Below are positions 49,994-58,321 of a DNA stretch of 64,000 nucleotides, in pieces (the stretch's first letter is position 1; every line of letters begins with the position of its first letter). Source of the DNA: DASXTK01 sp050744325. GTDB lineage: Bacteria > Actinomycetota > Acidimicrobiia > Acidimicrobiales > VFJN01. The DNA lies in contig JBOGHK010000007.1 of NCBI GenBank assembly GCA_050744325.1, positions 1 through 64,000 on the forward strand, given 5' to 3'. A model generated the notes under the pieces. The model searched no databases and was not told the origin of the DNA. It saw only the letters and a list, made by a program, of their open reading frames with translations. A program made the position numbers and the translations under genes.

Positions 49994-50422
49994 CTACGCG
50001 TCGGGGACGGTGGCGCCGTGGCCGAGCTCGCGCAGCGCCGTGCGCAGACGGTCGGCGGCGTCGTCGAGGACAGCCGGGTCGGGATCGTGGTCGGCTCGCG
50101 CGAACGACAGGTCCGACTCGCGGTCGATCGGCAGGACGTGGAGGTGGCAGTGGGGCACCTCGAGGCCCGCGACGATCATCCCGACCCGCACCGGGCGGAA
50201 CGCCGTCATCTGGGCTTGGCCGATCCGTTGGGCCACCAGCATCAGATGTTCAGCCAGGCGAGCGTCGAGATCCACCCAGTGGTCGACCTCGGCCCGCGGT
50301 ACCACCAGCGTGTGCCCGGTGGTGATCGGAGCGATGGTCAGGAACCCGACGGCCTGGTCGTCGCGCCAGACGAACCGGCCCGGGATCTCGCCGTCGATGA
50401 TGCGGGTGAACAACGTCGCCAT
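49994..50422 (-). CDS. HIT-family (histidine triad) nucleotide hydrolase/transferase
   Basis: 142 residues. Histidine triad HCHLHVLP at about 91-98 and the N-terminal IIDGEIPGRFVWRDDQAVGF and TTGHTLVVPRAEVDH blocks. HIT proteins cleave nucleotide phosphoramidates or related substrates. ATG at 50422 is clear. It is divergent from the phosphatidyltransferase gene with a 7-bp palindrome between them. Confidence 0.92.
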   Translation of the reverse strand: MATLFTRIIDGEIPGRFVWRDDQAVGFLTIAPITTGHTLVVPRAEVDHWVDLDARLAEHLMLVAQRIGQAQMTAFRPVRVGMIVAGLEVPHCHLHVLPIDRESDLSFARADHDPDPAVLDDAADRLRTALRELGHGATVPDA

Positions 50423-50437
50423 GGGGGACGACCCTAA

Positions 50438-50456
50438 TTACGGCCAGGAGCCGTAA
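50438..50456. promoter_or_regulatory. Palindrome between divergent HIT and phosphatidyltransferase genes
   Basis: TTACGGC (50438-50444) and GCCGTAA (50450-50456) with a 5-nt spacer occupy the middle of the 45-bp gap. It would sit inside both promoters or leaders. Confidence 0.45.
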
Positions 50457-50467
50457 CCTCGCACCTC

Positions 50468-51079
50468 ATGGAGGAGGGGCCGACCACCGCGCTCGCCGGG
50501 CCTTCGCTCACGCGGATCGTCACCCTTCCCAACCTGATCACCTTGGTCCGACTGGCGTGCCTGCCGTTGTTCCTGTGGCTGCTGTTCGGCCGTGAGGACC
50601 GCGCTGCCGCCGGGTGGCTGTTGGCCGGGCTGGGCATCACCGACTGGATCGACGGCTACCTCGCCCGGCGCCTCGGCCAGACCTCCGAGCTGGGCAAGAT
50701 CCTCGACCCCGTCGCCGACCGACTGCTGTTCCTGGTCGGTGCTGGTGGCATCCTCGTGGACGGGTCGGTCCCGACCTGGTTCGCCGTGATCGTGCTGACC
50801 CGCGAAGCCCTGGTCGGGGGCACCACGGTGGTGCTCGCACTGCTCGGTGCGCGGCGCATCGACGTCACCTGGTGGGGCAAGGCGGGCACCTTCGGCCTGA
50901 TGGTCGCGTTTCCCCTGTTCCTCGCCGCCCACGCCGACCTGTCATGGTCGGGCGTGGCGGACGAGCTGGCCTGGATCGCCGGGATTCCGGGCCTGGCCCT
51001 GAGCCTCTACGCCGCGGTTCGCTACGTGCCGCTCGCCCGCCGGGCTCTCGGGGAAGGTCGCACTGCGCGCTCTACGTAG
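50468..51079 (+). CDS. CDP-alcohol phosphatidyltransferase (PgsA-like)
   Basis: 203 residues, multi-pass membrane enzyme of phospholipid synthesis. The CDP-alcohol signature DG-x2-AR-x8-G-x3-D-x3-D is intact in the run beginning DWIDGYLARRLG and ending GKILDPVAD (about 58-83). It transfers a phosphatidyl group to glycerol phosphate, inositol phosphate or another alcohol; position near the Rv1822-Rv1830-like block favours PgsA-like function. ATG at 50468 is the start. The sugar-nucleotide gene follows after 95 bp. Confidence 0.9.
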   Translation: MEEGPTTALAGPSLTRIVTLPNLITLVRLACLPLFLWLLFGREDRAAAGWLLAGLGITDWIDGYLARRLGQTSELGKILDPVADRLLFLVGAGGILVDGSVPTWFAVIVLTREALVGGTTVVLALLGARRIDVTWWGKAGTFGLMVAFPLFLAAHADLSWSGVADELAWIAGIPGLALSLYAAVRYVPLARRALGEGRTARST

Positions 51080-51084
51080 GTGGG

Positions 51085-51134
51085 GTCACCGCCCGTGCAC
51101 GTGGCGGCGCGGTTTCGACGCCACCGTCGGTGAC
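51085..51134 (+). promoter_or_regulatory. Nested hairpin in the leader of the nucleotidyltransferase gene
   Basis: GTCACCG (51085-51091) pairs with CGGTGAC (51128-51134), and inside it GTGGCG (51101-51106) pairs with CGCCAC (51119-51124). It begins 5 bp after the upstream stop and ends 40 bp before the next ATG, so it may be a terminator or leader structure. Confidence 0.4.
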
Positions 51135-51174
51135 AGCGAAGCCACGCCGCCGGGGGCAGATAACGTCAGGCCCC

Positions 51175-53664
51175 ATGAAGGCCGTCATCATGGCCGGAGG
51201 AGAGGGCACTCGGCTTCGCCCCCTGACGTCGAATGCCCCGAAGCCGATGCTGCCGATCGCCAACCGGCCGATGATGGAGCACATCGTCAACCTGCTCAAG
51301 CTCCACGGCTTCGACGAGATCGTGGTCACCGTGGCCTACCTGGCCAACCACATCCGCAACTACTTCGGCGACGGCTCCGAGCTCGGCGTGCGCATGGTCT
51401 ACGCCACCGAGGAGACACCGCTCGGCACGGCGGGGTCGGTCCGCAACGCGATGGACGAGCTCAAGGAGCGGTTCCTGGTCATCTCGGGCGACGTGATCAC
51501 CGACTTCGACCTCGGCTCGATCGTCGCGTTCCACGACGAGCGCGACGCCCTCGCCACCATCGGGCTGACCCCGGTCGACAACCCGCTGGAGTTCGGCATC
51601 GTCATCACCCGCGAGGACGGCTCGGTCGAGCGGTTCCTCGAGAAGCCCACGTGGGGTCAGGTGTTCAGCGACACCATCAACACCGGGATCTTCGTGCTCG
51701 AGCCCGAGGTCTTCGACTGGATCGAACCGGGCCGCTCAGTCGACTTCTCCTCCGAGGTCTTCCCCGCCTTGCTGGCAGCCGGCAAGCCGCTGTTCGGTGC
51801 CGTCGCCGAGGGCTACTGGGAGGATGTCGGCACGCTCGAGGCCTACGCCCGAGCCCACAAGGACGTGCTCGACGCCCGGGTGCAGCTCGACATCCCGGGC
51901 TTCGAGATCAGCGACGGGGTGTTCATCGGCGAGGGCGCCGAGATCCACCCGGACGCCGAGCTGGTCGGCCCGGCGATCGTCGGCGACTACTGCCGCGTCG
52001 AGGCGGGAGCGCGGCTGCGTGAGTACACGGTGCTCGGCACGAACGTGCGGATCCGGGCCGGGGCCGACCTCGAGCGGGCCATCGTCCACGACAACACCTA
52101 CATCGGCGAGGGCACCCAGCTCCGGGGCGCCACCGTGGGGCGCTCGTGCGACCTGCGCAACGGCGTCCGGGCCGAGGAGGGCGTGGTGCTCGGCGACGAG
52201 TGCTTCGTCGGCGACCAGGCGGTGCTGAGCGCGGGGGTCAAGGTCTACCCCTTCAAGACCGTCGAGACCCGGGCGGTGGTCAACTCGTCGATCGTGTGGG
52301 AGTCCCGCGGCGCCCGCAGCCTGTTCGGCCGGCTGGGAGTCGCCGGCCTGTCCAACGTCGACGTGACCCCCGAACTGGCCACCCGGGTGGCGATGGCCTA
52401 CGCCACCACGCTCAAGAAGGACGCGACGGTCATCACCTCCCGCGACTCCAGCCGGTCGTCGCGGATGCTCAAGCGGGCCGCGATGGCGGGGCTCAACGCG
52501 GCCGGGGTGAACGTGCGCGACCTCGAGGTCGCGTCGGTCCCGGTGACCCGGTTCGCGATCCGCAACCCCGACGTCGCCGGCGGCATCACCCTGCGGCTGG
52601 TCGAGGGCGACCCGCAGACGGTGGTGATCCGGTTCTTCGACGCCCACGGTGCCGACATCACCGAGGTCGGGCAGCGCAAGATCGAGCGGCTGTTCCTGCG
52701 CGAGGACTTCCGCCGGGTGTTCCCAAGCGAGATCGGCGACATCGGCTTCCCGCCCCGCCACCTCGAGCAGTACAGCGCGGCGTTGGAGACGACCGTCGAC
52801 ATCGAGCGGATCCAGCGGGCCGAGTTCAAGGTGGTGCTCGACTACGCGTACGGCGCCGCGTCCTTCGTGATGCCCAACGTGCTGTCGCGGCTCGGGGCCG
52901 ACGTCCTTGCCGTGAACCCGTATGCCTCCACGCTCCGGGCGATGTCCTGGGATGCCGACGAGCACGCCCGCGAGATCGGTCGGCTGGTGCGGGCGTCCGG
53001 CGCCAGCCTCGGCGCGGTCATCGACCCCGACGGCGAGCGCCTGATCCTGGCCGACGACACCGGACGGGTGCTCGACGACACCCAGGCGCTGCTGGCGTTC
53101 GTCGCGCTGGACGCAGCCCATCTCGACGACGGGCAGGCCATCGCTCTGCCGCTCACCGCCACCATGCACGCCGAAGCCCTGGCCCGCGACCGGGGCGTCG
53201 AGGTGGTGCGCACCAAGCTCTCGAACCCGGCGCTGATGGCTGCGGCAGCGCGAAAGGGCGTCGGCTTCGCCGCGAACACCCGTGGCGGGTTCATCCTGCC
53301 GAGCTTCCTGCCGGCCTTCGACGCGGCCGCCGCTCTGGTCAAGCTGCTCGAGCTCCTGGCGCTAGACGGTGTGCCGCTGTCCAAGGTGGTCAGCTCCTTG
53401 CCGTCGGTGCACGTCGCGCACGACACCGTCGTGACCCCGTGGGAGCAGAAGGGCACGGTCATGCGCTCGCTGGTCGAGCAATCCAAAGAGCGCGAGGTCG
53501 ACCTGGTCGACGGCGTCCGCGTGCAGCACGGCGAGGCGTGGGCGCTGGCTCTGCCCGACCCCGAGGAGCCGGTCACCCACATCTGGGCCGAGGCGCTGAC
53601 CGACACCGACGCGCGCCGTCTGGTGCAGGAGTACGCCCGCCGCATCCGCCAGATGGTGCGCTGA
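51175..53664 (+). CDS. Sugar-phosphate nucleotidyltransferase fused to phosphomannomutase-like domain
   Basis: 829 residues. Residues 1-235 are a nucleotidyltransferase (MKAVIMAGGEGTRLRPLT; EKPTWGQVFSDTINTGIF), 250-370 a left-handed beta-helix with hexapeptide repeats, and about 385-829 a phosphohexomutase fold. The mutase metal loop DPDGER is at 617-622, but the serine loop reads TSRDSSRSS (421-429) instead of the usual TASHNP. This architecture matches the roughly 830-residue actinobacterial mannose-1-phosphate guanylyltransferase-like proteins, for example in Streptomyces. It would feed GDP-mannose-type donors to glycolipids. Whether the mutase part is active is uncertain. Confidence 0.9.
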   Translation: MKAVIMAGGEGTRLRPLTSNAPKPMLPIANRPMMEHIVNLLKLHGFDEIVVTVAYLANHIRNYFGDGSELGVRMVYATEETPLGTAGSVRNAMDELKERFLVISGDVITDFDLGSIVAFHDERDALATIGLTPVDNPLEFGIVITREDGSVERFLEKPTWGQVFSDTINTGIFVLEPEVFDWIEPGRSVDFSSEVFPALLAAGKPLFGAVAEGYWEDVGTLEAYARAHKDVLDARVQLDIPGFEISDGVFIGEGAEIHPDAELVGPAIVGDYCRVEAGARLREYTVLGTNVRIRAGADLERAIVHDNTYIGEGTQLRGATVGRSCDLRNGVRAEEGVVLGDECFVGDQAVLSAGVKVYPFKTVETRAVVNSSIVWESRGARSLFGRLGVAGLSNVDVTPELATRVAMAYATTLKKDATVITSRDSSRSSRMLKRAAMAGLNAAGVNVRDLEVASVPVTRFAIRNPDVAGGITLRLVEGDPQTVVIRFFDAHGADITEVGQRKIERLFLREDFRRVFPSEIGDIGFPPRHLEQYSAALETTVDIERIQRAEFKVVLDYAYGAASFVMPNVLSRLGADVLAVNPYASTLRAMSWDADEHAREIGRLVRASGASLGAVIDPDGERLILADDTGRVLDDTQALLAFVALDAAHLDDGQAIALPLTATMHAEALARDRGVEVVRTKLSNPALMAAAARKGVGFAANTRGGFILPSFLPAFDAAAALVKLLELLALDGVPLSKVVSSLPSVHVAHDTVVTPWEQKGTVMRSLVEQSKEREVDLVDGVRVQHGEAWALALPDPEEPVTHIWAEALTDTDARRLVQEYARRIRQMVR

Positions 53665-53718
53665 CGCTTTCGCCCGCCCTTGTCAACCGAATCCGGGCGT
53701 GGGACGTCTGGTGGGGCG

Positions 53719-54234
53719 ATGATGGCCATCGTGTCGGCGACGAGCACCGAGTTCGATCGGTTGTACCGAGAGCACTACCGACCCTTGGTGCGGCTGGCGT
53801 CGATCCTGGTCGACGACGTCAGCGTGTGCGAAGAGATCGTCCAGGACGCGTTCGTGGCTGTGGTCCGGCGGGGTGGCGGATGGGCCGATGCCGAGCGGGC
53901 GCCGGCCTACCTTCGCTCAGCGGTGCTGAACGGAGCACGGTCCCACCTGCGCAAGCAGCAGGTCCGGCGCCGCTGGCTGCGGATGGCGCGCCCACCGGAC
54001 GACGGCCCATCGGCCGACCGGCCGGCCCTGCTGGCCGCGGAGCACCGAACGATGCTCGATGCCCTGCGGGCCCTGCCCGAGCGTCAGCGTGAGGTGCTCG
54101 CGCTGCGCTACTACGTCGAGCTCTCCGAGGCGGAGATCGCCGACACCCTCGGGATCAGCCGAGGTTCGGTGAAGACCCACGCCCACCGCGGCCTCGCGAC
54201 CCTGGCCACCCGATTCGAGGAGGACGAGCGATGA
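53719..54234 (+). CDS. ECF RNA polymerase sigma factor (SigE-family type)
   Basis: 171 residues. Region 2 (EFDRLYREHYRPLVRLASIL, EEIVQDAFVAV) and region 4 (LRALPERQREVLALRYYVEL, EAEIADTLGISRGSVKTHAH) are both complete. It resembles the SigE-family (SACE_1680-type) ECF factors. ATG 53719 is preferred to a TTG at 53680. The stop overlaps the ATG of the membrane protein downstream (ATGA), which is likely its anti-sigma or regulated partner. Confidence 0.93.
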   Translation: MMAIVSATSTEFDRLYREHYRPLVRLASILVDDVSVCEEIVQDAFVAVVRRGGGWADAERAPAYLRSAVLNGARSHLRKQQVRRRWLRMARPPDDGPSADRPALLAAEHRTMLDALRALPERQREVLALRYYVELSEAEIADTLGISRGSVKTHAHRGLATLATRFEEDER

Positions 54235-55205
54235 CCGCCGAAGATCGCCTCCGCCAGGCCATCGAGGCTCGGACTGCTTCGATCGAACCCTCACTCGACG
54301 ACGGGTTGGAGCGGATCGAGGCCAAGCTCGCCGCCCCGAGCGCCCCGAGCGTCCCGTCGCGGACGCCTTCGAAGACCTGGCTGATGGCCGCCGCCATCCT
54401 CGTGGTCGTGGTGGCGGCAGTCACTGCCGGGCTGGCGCTGCGAGCTGGCGAGGACGGCAACGACGTCGACATCAGCAACGAACCCGTCCGTCCCGACACT
54501 GACCCATCGGACACCATGCCGGCACCATCGACCACGGAGACGCCCTCCACCGTCGACAGCACGACGACCACGGCGCCGCCGGGTTCGCAGCCGTCGGATC
54601 AGCCCTCCGAGGAGCCGTCCACGCCGCCGGCCGACGTCGTGGCCCAAGCCGTGTGGCCGCGTCCGTCCAGCGACGTCCGCTTCGACGACCCCGTGGCCGC
54701 CGCTCGCAGCTTCGCCCTCTACCTCGCGCAGTTCGCCGAGCCGGTGGTGGGCGAGTTCCGGGCGGGTGACAGCCGGTCCGGCGAAGTGCCGGTCCAGCCG
54801 ACGGCTGGGGGGCCCGAGACGACCGTCCTGGTCCGCCAGCTCAGCGACGACCACTGGTACGTCATCGGCTCGACGACGGCGGACATCACCGTCGACCAGC
54901 CCACGGCCGGCGCGGCGCTCGCATCGCCCCAGCCGCTGTCCGGCCAGGCGCTGGCGTTCGAGGGCAACGTCCAGGTCCAGCTCCTTGGCTACCTGCCCGA
55001 CGGCCGGTCGGAGCGTCTGGGGCTCACCTCGGTGACCGGGAGCGGCACGCCGCCCGCGGGACCGTTCACCGGCACGTTGGACTGGGCCTCCGGCTCCGCC
55101 GATCTGGAGCCCACCGGCGTCCTCGTCTTCTGGACCAGCGACGAATCCCTCGAGATCGGTGGTTCCCTGCAGGTCGTAGCGTTCCCGGTCACGATCCGCG
55201 GTTAG
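54231..55205 (+). CDS. Single-pass membrane protein with Gmad2-like domain, likely anti-sigma partner
   Basis: 324 residues. Cytoplasmic N-terminus of about 48 residues, one transmembrane helix (about 49-72), a Thr/Pro/Ser linker, a domain at about 145-210 and a C-terminal Gmad2/Ig-like domain (about 215-324: ITVDQPTAGAAL, LSGQALAFEGNVQVQLLGYL, SLQVVAFPVTIRG). The short N-terminus lacks the HxxxCxxC zinc motif of ZAS anti-sigma factors. The 4-bp overlap with the sigma gene indicates a pair. Sensing an extracytoplasmic signal through the Ig-like domains is inferred. Confidence 0.78.
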   Translation: MTAEDRLRQAIEARTASIEPSLDDGLERIEAKLAAPSAPSVPSRTPSKTWLMAAAILVVVVAAVTAGLALRAGEDGNDVDISNEPVRPDTDPSDTMPAPSTTETPSTVDSTTTTAPPGSQPSDQPSEEPSTPPADVVAQAVWPRPSSDVRFDDPVAAARSFALYLAQFAEPVVGEFRAGDSRSGEVPVQPTAGGPETTVLVRQLSDDHWYVIGSTTADITVDQPTAGAALASPQPLSGQALAFEGNVQVQLLGYLPDGRSERLGLTSVTGSGTPPAGPFTGTLDWASGSADLEPTGVLVFWTSDESLEIGGSLQVVAFPVTIRG

Positions 55206-55223
55206 GCCGGCACCAGGGCTGAA

Positions 55224-55242
55224 CCTCGACCTGACGTCGAGG
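55224..55242 (+). terminator. Short hairpin after the membrane protein gene
   Basis: CCTCGAC (55224-55230) pairs with GTCGAGG (55236-55242), 5-nt loop, 19 bp past the stop and 30 bp before gcvH. Confidence 0.5.
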
Positions 55243-55271
55243 CTTGCAGCCATTGAGTAGCCTGCCCCTCC

Positions 55272-55652
55272 ATGGACATTCCCGACGGGCTTCGGTACTC
55301 GACCGACCACGAGTGGGTGCGCCCCGAGGAAGGTCGAGTTCGCATCGGCATCAGCGACTATGCGCAGGACGCCCTGGGCGACGTCGTCTACGTCGACCTG
55401 CCCGAAGTCGGTGCCAAGGTGCAGCAGGGCGAGGCCTGCGCAGAGGTCGAGTCCACCAAGTCGGTGTCCGAGATCTATGCGCCGGTCACCGGCACCGTGG
55501 TCGAGGTCAACGGCGACCTGACCGACAACCCGGAGCGTCTGAACGAAGATCCTTACGGCGAAGGCTGGATCTGTGTGATCGAGGTGGAGGATCCGGCCCA
55601 GCTCGACGAGCTGGTCGACGCCGAGGGCTATCGGACGCTGATCGAGGGGTGA
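55272..55652 (+). CDS. gcvH: Glycine cleavage system H protein
   Basis: 126 residues. Lipoyl carrier of glycine cleavage, with attachment Lys63 in EVESTKSVS and the conserved ISDYAQDALGDVVYVDLP. ATG at 55272 gives MDIPDGLRYSTDHEWV, the usual start. The order gcvH-FHA-MerR-nuclease-MerR copies Mycobacterium Rv1826-Rv1830. The FHA gene starts 4 bp after the stop. The T protein gene is about 6 kb downstream; P and L proteins are not in the window. Confidence 0.96.
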   Translation: MDIPDGLRYSTDHEWVRPEEGRVRIGISDYAQDALGDVVYVDLPEVGAKVQQGEACAEVESTKSVSEIYAPVTGTVVEVNGDLTDNPERLNEDPYGEGWICVIEVEDPAQLDELVDAEGYRTLIEG

Positions 55653-55656
55653 ACCC

Positions 55657-56139
55657 ATGGTCGCCGACGTGATCTGCAGCCAATGTGGCCATCAGAACTC
55701 CGTAGAGTCGAACTTCTGCTCCTCGTGCGGCGCGCCACTGCAGCGCCGCGAGAACGTCACCACCACGGTCAACTTCACCCCTGACATCGAGGGCGACGAC
55801 GACGTAGCCGTCGAGTTCGGCGAGGTGCCGGTGGGTGTGGGCGTCCTCGTCGTGAAGCGCGGCCCGAACGTGGGGTCGCGGTTCGCGCTCGACACCGACT
55901 ACGTGCGGGCCGGGCGGCACCCCGAGAGCGACATCTTCCTCGACGACATCACCGTGTCGCGGCGTCACGCCGAGATCCGCCGCGAGGCCGAGGGCTACGT
56001 GGTCTACGACGCCGGCTCACTGAACGGCACCTACCTCAACCGCGAGCGCGTCGACCGCGCCGTCCTCCACAACGGCGACGAGGTGCAGATCGGCACGTTC
56101 AAGCTGGTGTTCCTCCTCGGGCCCGCAGGTGCGATGTGA
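55657..56139 (+). CDS. Zinc-ribbon FHA-domain protein, GarA/OdhI-like
   Basis: 160 residues. An N-terminal zinc ribbon (C7, C10, C21, C24) is followed by a Thr cluster NVTTTVNF (33-40), where GarA carries its ETT phosphorylation motif, and an FHA domain (about 66-155) with RAGRHPESDIFLDD, SRRHAEI and SLNGTYLN. In mycobacteria GarA, phosphorylated by PknB or PknG, switches off 2-oxoglutarate dehydrogenase and controls glutamate metabolism. The gene position matches garA (Rv1827). The preceding Glu of the ETT motif is Val here, so the kinase preference may differ. Start ATG 55657; stop overlaps ftsR. Confidence 0.9.
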   Translation: MVADVICSQCGHQNSVESNFCSSCGAPLQRRENVTTTVNFTPDIEGDDDVAVEFGEVPVGVGVLVVKRGPNVGSRFALDTDYVRAGRHPESDIFLDDITVSRRHAEIRREAEGYVVYDAGSLNGTYLNRERVDRAVLHNGDEVQIGTFKLVFLLGPAGAM

Positions 56140-57149
56140 GCGCCGCGCCGGCATCCCATGGCCGCGCCCACCTGTCGATCGGCGAGGTCCTGTCGCTGCT
56201 GCAGGACGAGTTCCCCGACGTGACGATCTCGAAGATCCGGTTCCTCGAGAGCCAAGGGCTGCTCGATCCCGAGCGCACCCCGTCCGGCTACCGCAAGTTC
56301 TACGACCAGGACATCGATCGCCTCCGGTCGATCCTGCGGCTCCAGAAGGAGCACTACCTGCCGCTCAAGGTGATCAAGGACCGCCTCGACTCCGGCGACC
56401 TGTCCGCACCTGCCAACGGCGTGAGCGAGCTGCCGGCCGAGCCGGCACCGCAGGCGTCCCGTCCGACCGAGCCGCCCCGGACGGCCGACCGTCCGGTGCT
56501 GACGATGCCCGAGCGCGCCGACCGGCCGTCGGCTCGCCGGCCGTCGACGTCCGAGCCACGACCGCCGACGTCGTCCCGTTCGGCGCCGCGCCGCGCCGCG
56601 TCGCCCGCGAGCCAGAGCCCGCCATCGGGTGGGGCCGCCAACCGGTCCCAGCAGGGCGACCGGGCCAGCGGTCCCCGTCCGTCGGCGCAGGCCCGAGGGC
56701 CACGAGCCAACCCGACGGCGCCAGCGTCGGGGCCGCAGCCACCGGCGACGATGCCGGCCGCCGAGGCCGTCAGCCTCACCATCGAGGAGCTTGCCGACGC
56801 CAGCGGCCTCTCGGTCCGCGACATCCGCGATCTCGAGCGGTTCGGGTTGATCGAGGCCTACGATTCGGGCGCGGGCTCCGCCTACGACGGTGACGCTCTG
56901 ATCGTGGCTCAGACCGCGGCCGGGTTCCTCCAGCACGGCATCGAGGCCCGACACATGCGGACCTACAAGGTGGCCGTCGACCGCGAGGCCGGGCTGTTCG
57001 AGCAGATCGTGTCGCCGGTCCTCAAGCAGCGGAACCCCGAGGCGCGGACGCGGGCGTCGCGGACGGTCACCGAGCTGATCCGCCTCGGCGAAGTCATGCG
57101 TGGCGTGCTGTTGCGCCGTGAGCTTCGCGACCACCTCGGCGGTCGCTAG
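56136..57149 (+). CDS. ftsR: MerR-like regulator of the FtsR (Rv1828) type
   Basis: 337 residues. N-terminal winged HTH (about 12-75: LSIGEVLSLLQDEFPDVTIS, KIRFLESQGLLDPERTPSGY) and a C-terminal effector region (about 210-337: SLTIEELADASGLSVRDIRD, HGIEARHMRTYKVAVDRE). The two are joined by a Pro/Ala/Arg/Ser-rich linker of about 110 residues, much longer than the mycobacterial one. In Corynebacterium FtsR activates ftsZ. GTG at 56136 overlaps the FHA gene stop (GTGA). Identification rests on both sequence pattern and conserved order. Confidence 0.88.
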   Translation: MSAAPASHGRAHLSIGEVLSLLQDEFPDVTISKIRFLESQGLLDPERTPSGYRKFYDQDIDRLRSILRLQKEHYLPLKVIKDRLDSGDLSAPANGVSELPAEPAPQASRPTEPPRTADRPVLTMPERADRPSARRPSTSEPRPPTSSRSAPRRAASPASQSPPSGGAANRSQQGDRASGPRPSAQARGPRANPTAPASGPQPPATMPAAEAVSLTIEELADASGLSVRDIRDLERFGLIEAYDSGAGSAYDGDALIVAQTAAGFLQHGIEARHMRTYKVAVDREAGLFEQIVSPVLKQRNPEARTRASRTVTELIRLGEVMRGVLLRRELRDHLGGR

Positions 57150-57212
57150 TGGCTCGTTCGCGCCCTGCTATGGCGGACGAAAACCCAACCCCTGCGAGTA
57201 GGGTGACAAGCG

Positions 57213-57704
57213 ATGGCCGTGGAGATGGAACTGGTGAGCGTGGAGGCGCCAGAGCTACCGGCCCGCACGCCGGTGGTCATCCTCCGCGAGCGTTCGGGCC
57301 GCCGTCGGATCCTGCCCATCTTCATCGGAACACCGGAGGCACAGGCCATCGCGCTGGCCATGCAACGCATCGAGACACCGCGTCCGATGACCCACGACCT
57401 GATGCGAGCACTGCTCGAAGAGCTGGGCGCGCAGGTCGAGCGCATCGTGGTCACCGAGCTGCGCGAGGGCACGTTCTACGCCGACATCCTGTTGCGGGCC
57501 GACGGCAAGGTCCGCACGGTGTCGAGTCGGCCGTCGGACGCGATAGCGCTGGCCATCCGCATCGGGTCGCCGATCTTCGCCGAGGAGGACGTCCTCGAGG
57601 AGGCCGGCCGCACCGAGCAGCCCGACGCCGAGGAGGCCGAGCAGATGGTCGAGGAGTTCCGTGCCTTCATCGACCACGTCAACCCCGAGGATTTCGCCCC
57701 CTGA
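57213..57704 (+). CDS. Bifunctional nuclease family protein (DUF151, Rv1829-like)
   Basis: 163 residues. DUF151 core: RTPVVILRERSGRRRILPIF, IGTPEAQAIALAM, PRPMTHDLM, ADGKVRTVSSRPSDAIALAI. An acidic C-terminal tail (EEDVLEEAGR and on) follows. Members from Mycobacterium and plants are reported to have RNase and DNase activity. ATG at 57213 is followed by another start at 57225; both are plausible. It stands between the two MerR genes exactly as in Rv1828-Rv1830. Confidence 0.9.
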   Translation: MAVEMELVSVEAPELPARTPVVILRERSGRRRILPIFIGTPEAQAIALAMQRIETPRPMTHDLMRALLEELGAQVERIVVTELREGTFYADILLRADGKVRTVSSRPSDAIALAIRIGSPIFAEEDVLEEAGRTEQPDAEEAEQMVEEFRAFIDHVNPEDFAP

Positions 57705-57709
57705 CCGCT

Positions 57710-57753
57710 GTGAGGCGTGCGTTGCTCTTCGCTGAGTAGCGCCGTAGCCTCAC
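57710..57753 (+). terminator. Inverted repeat after the nuclease gene
   Basis: GTGAGGC (57710-57716) and GCCTCAC (57747-57753) with a 30-nt loop, 5 bp past the stop. The next gene has its own Shine-Dalgarno (AGGAG, 7 nt before GTG), so it may have a separate promoter. Confidence 0.35.
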
Positions 57754-57814
57754 GTGGTGACATCGACGTAATTCCGCGGGTGTCACGATTCGTCGGTCAA
57801 CCAGGAGCGCGAAC

Positions 57815-58312
57815 GTGAAGAAGTCCTCCGAGTCACCGGTCGAAGGGTACAGCGGGAAGCGCGCCGCCGAGATCGTCGACATCTCCTACCGGCAGCTCGA
57901 CTACTGGGCACGCACCGACCTCATCCGGCCCAGCCTGGCCGACGCCCACGGCAGCGGCACACGACGGCGCTACAGCTACCGCGACCTCATCGAGCTCAAG
58001 CTGGTGAAGACGCTGCTCGACTCTGGCAACCGGCTCGAGACCGTCCGCGACGCGTTCCAGTACATCCGCGACCAGCTCGGCGAGGATCTCTCGTCCGCGA
58101 AGCTGGTAGTGGCCGGTAACAGCGTGGTGCTGGTCCGCGAGAACGACGAGCTGATCGCCGTGATCTCCAGGCACAAGGGCCAGGGAGTCTTGAACTTCCT
58201 CGATCTGGAGGTCGTCAAGGAGGAGGTCGACTCTGCGCTGGTCGAGCTCTTTCCCGAGGCTGGGCGGGCCCCGGGACCGGCAACGTCCCGGAAGCTGACC
58301 GCCTCGGGCTGA
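57815..58312 (+). CDS. MerR-family regulator (Rv1830-like)
   Basis: 165 residues. MerR HTH in residues 12-75 (GYSGKRAAEIVDISYRQLDY, ARTDLIRPSLADAHGSGTRR), then DLIELKLVKTLLDSGNRLET and a C-terminal region (about 85-150). The start GTG 57815 is fixed by AGGAG 7 nt upstream. It completes the five-gene block matching Rv1826-Rv1830. The mycobacterial homologue is also a MerR-type regulator without a settled target. A bidirectional hairpin separates it from the convergent lipoprotein gene. Confidence 0.9.
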   Translation: MKKSSESPVEGYSGKRAAEIVDISYRQLDYWARTDLIRPSLADAHGSGTRRRYSYRDLIELKLVKTLLDSGNRLETVRDAFQYIRDQLGEDLSSAKLVVAGNSVVLVRENDELIAVISRHKGQGVLNFLDLEVVKEEVDSALVELFPEAGRAPGPATSRKLTASG

Positions 58313-58321
58313 GACAGCGGA

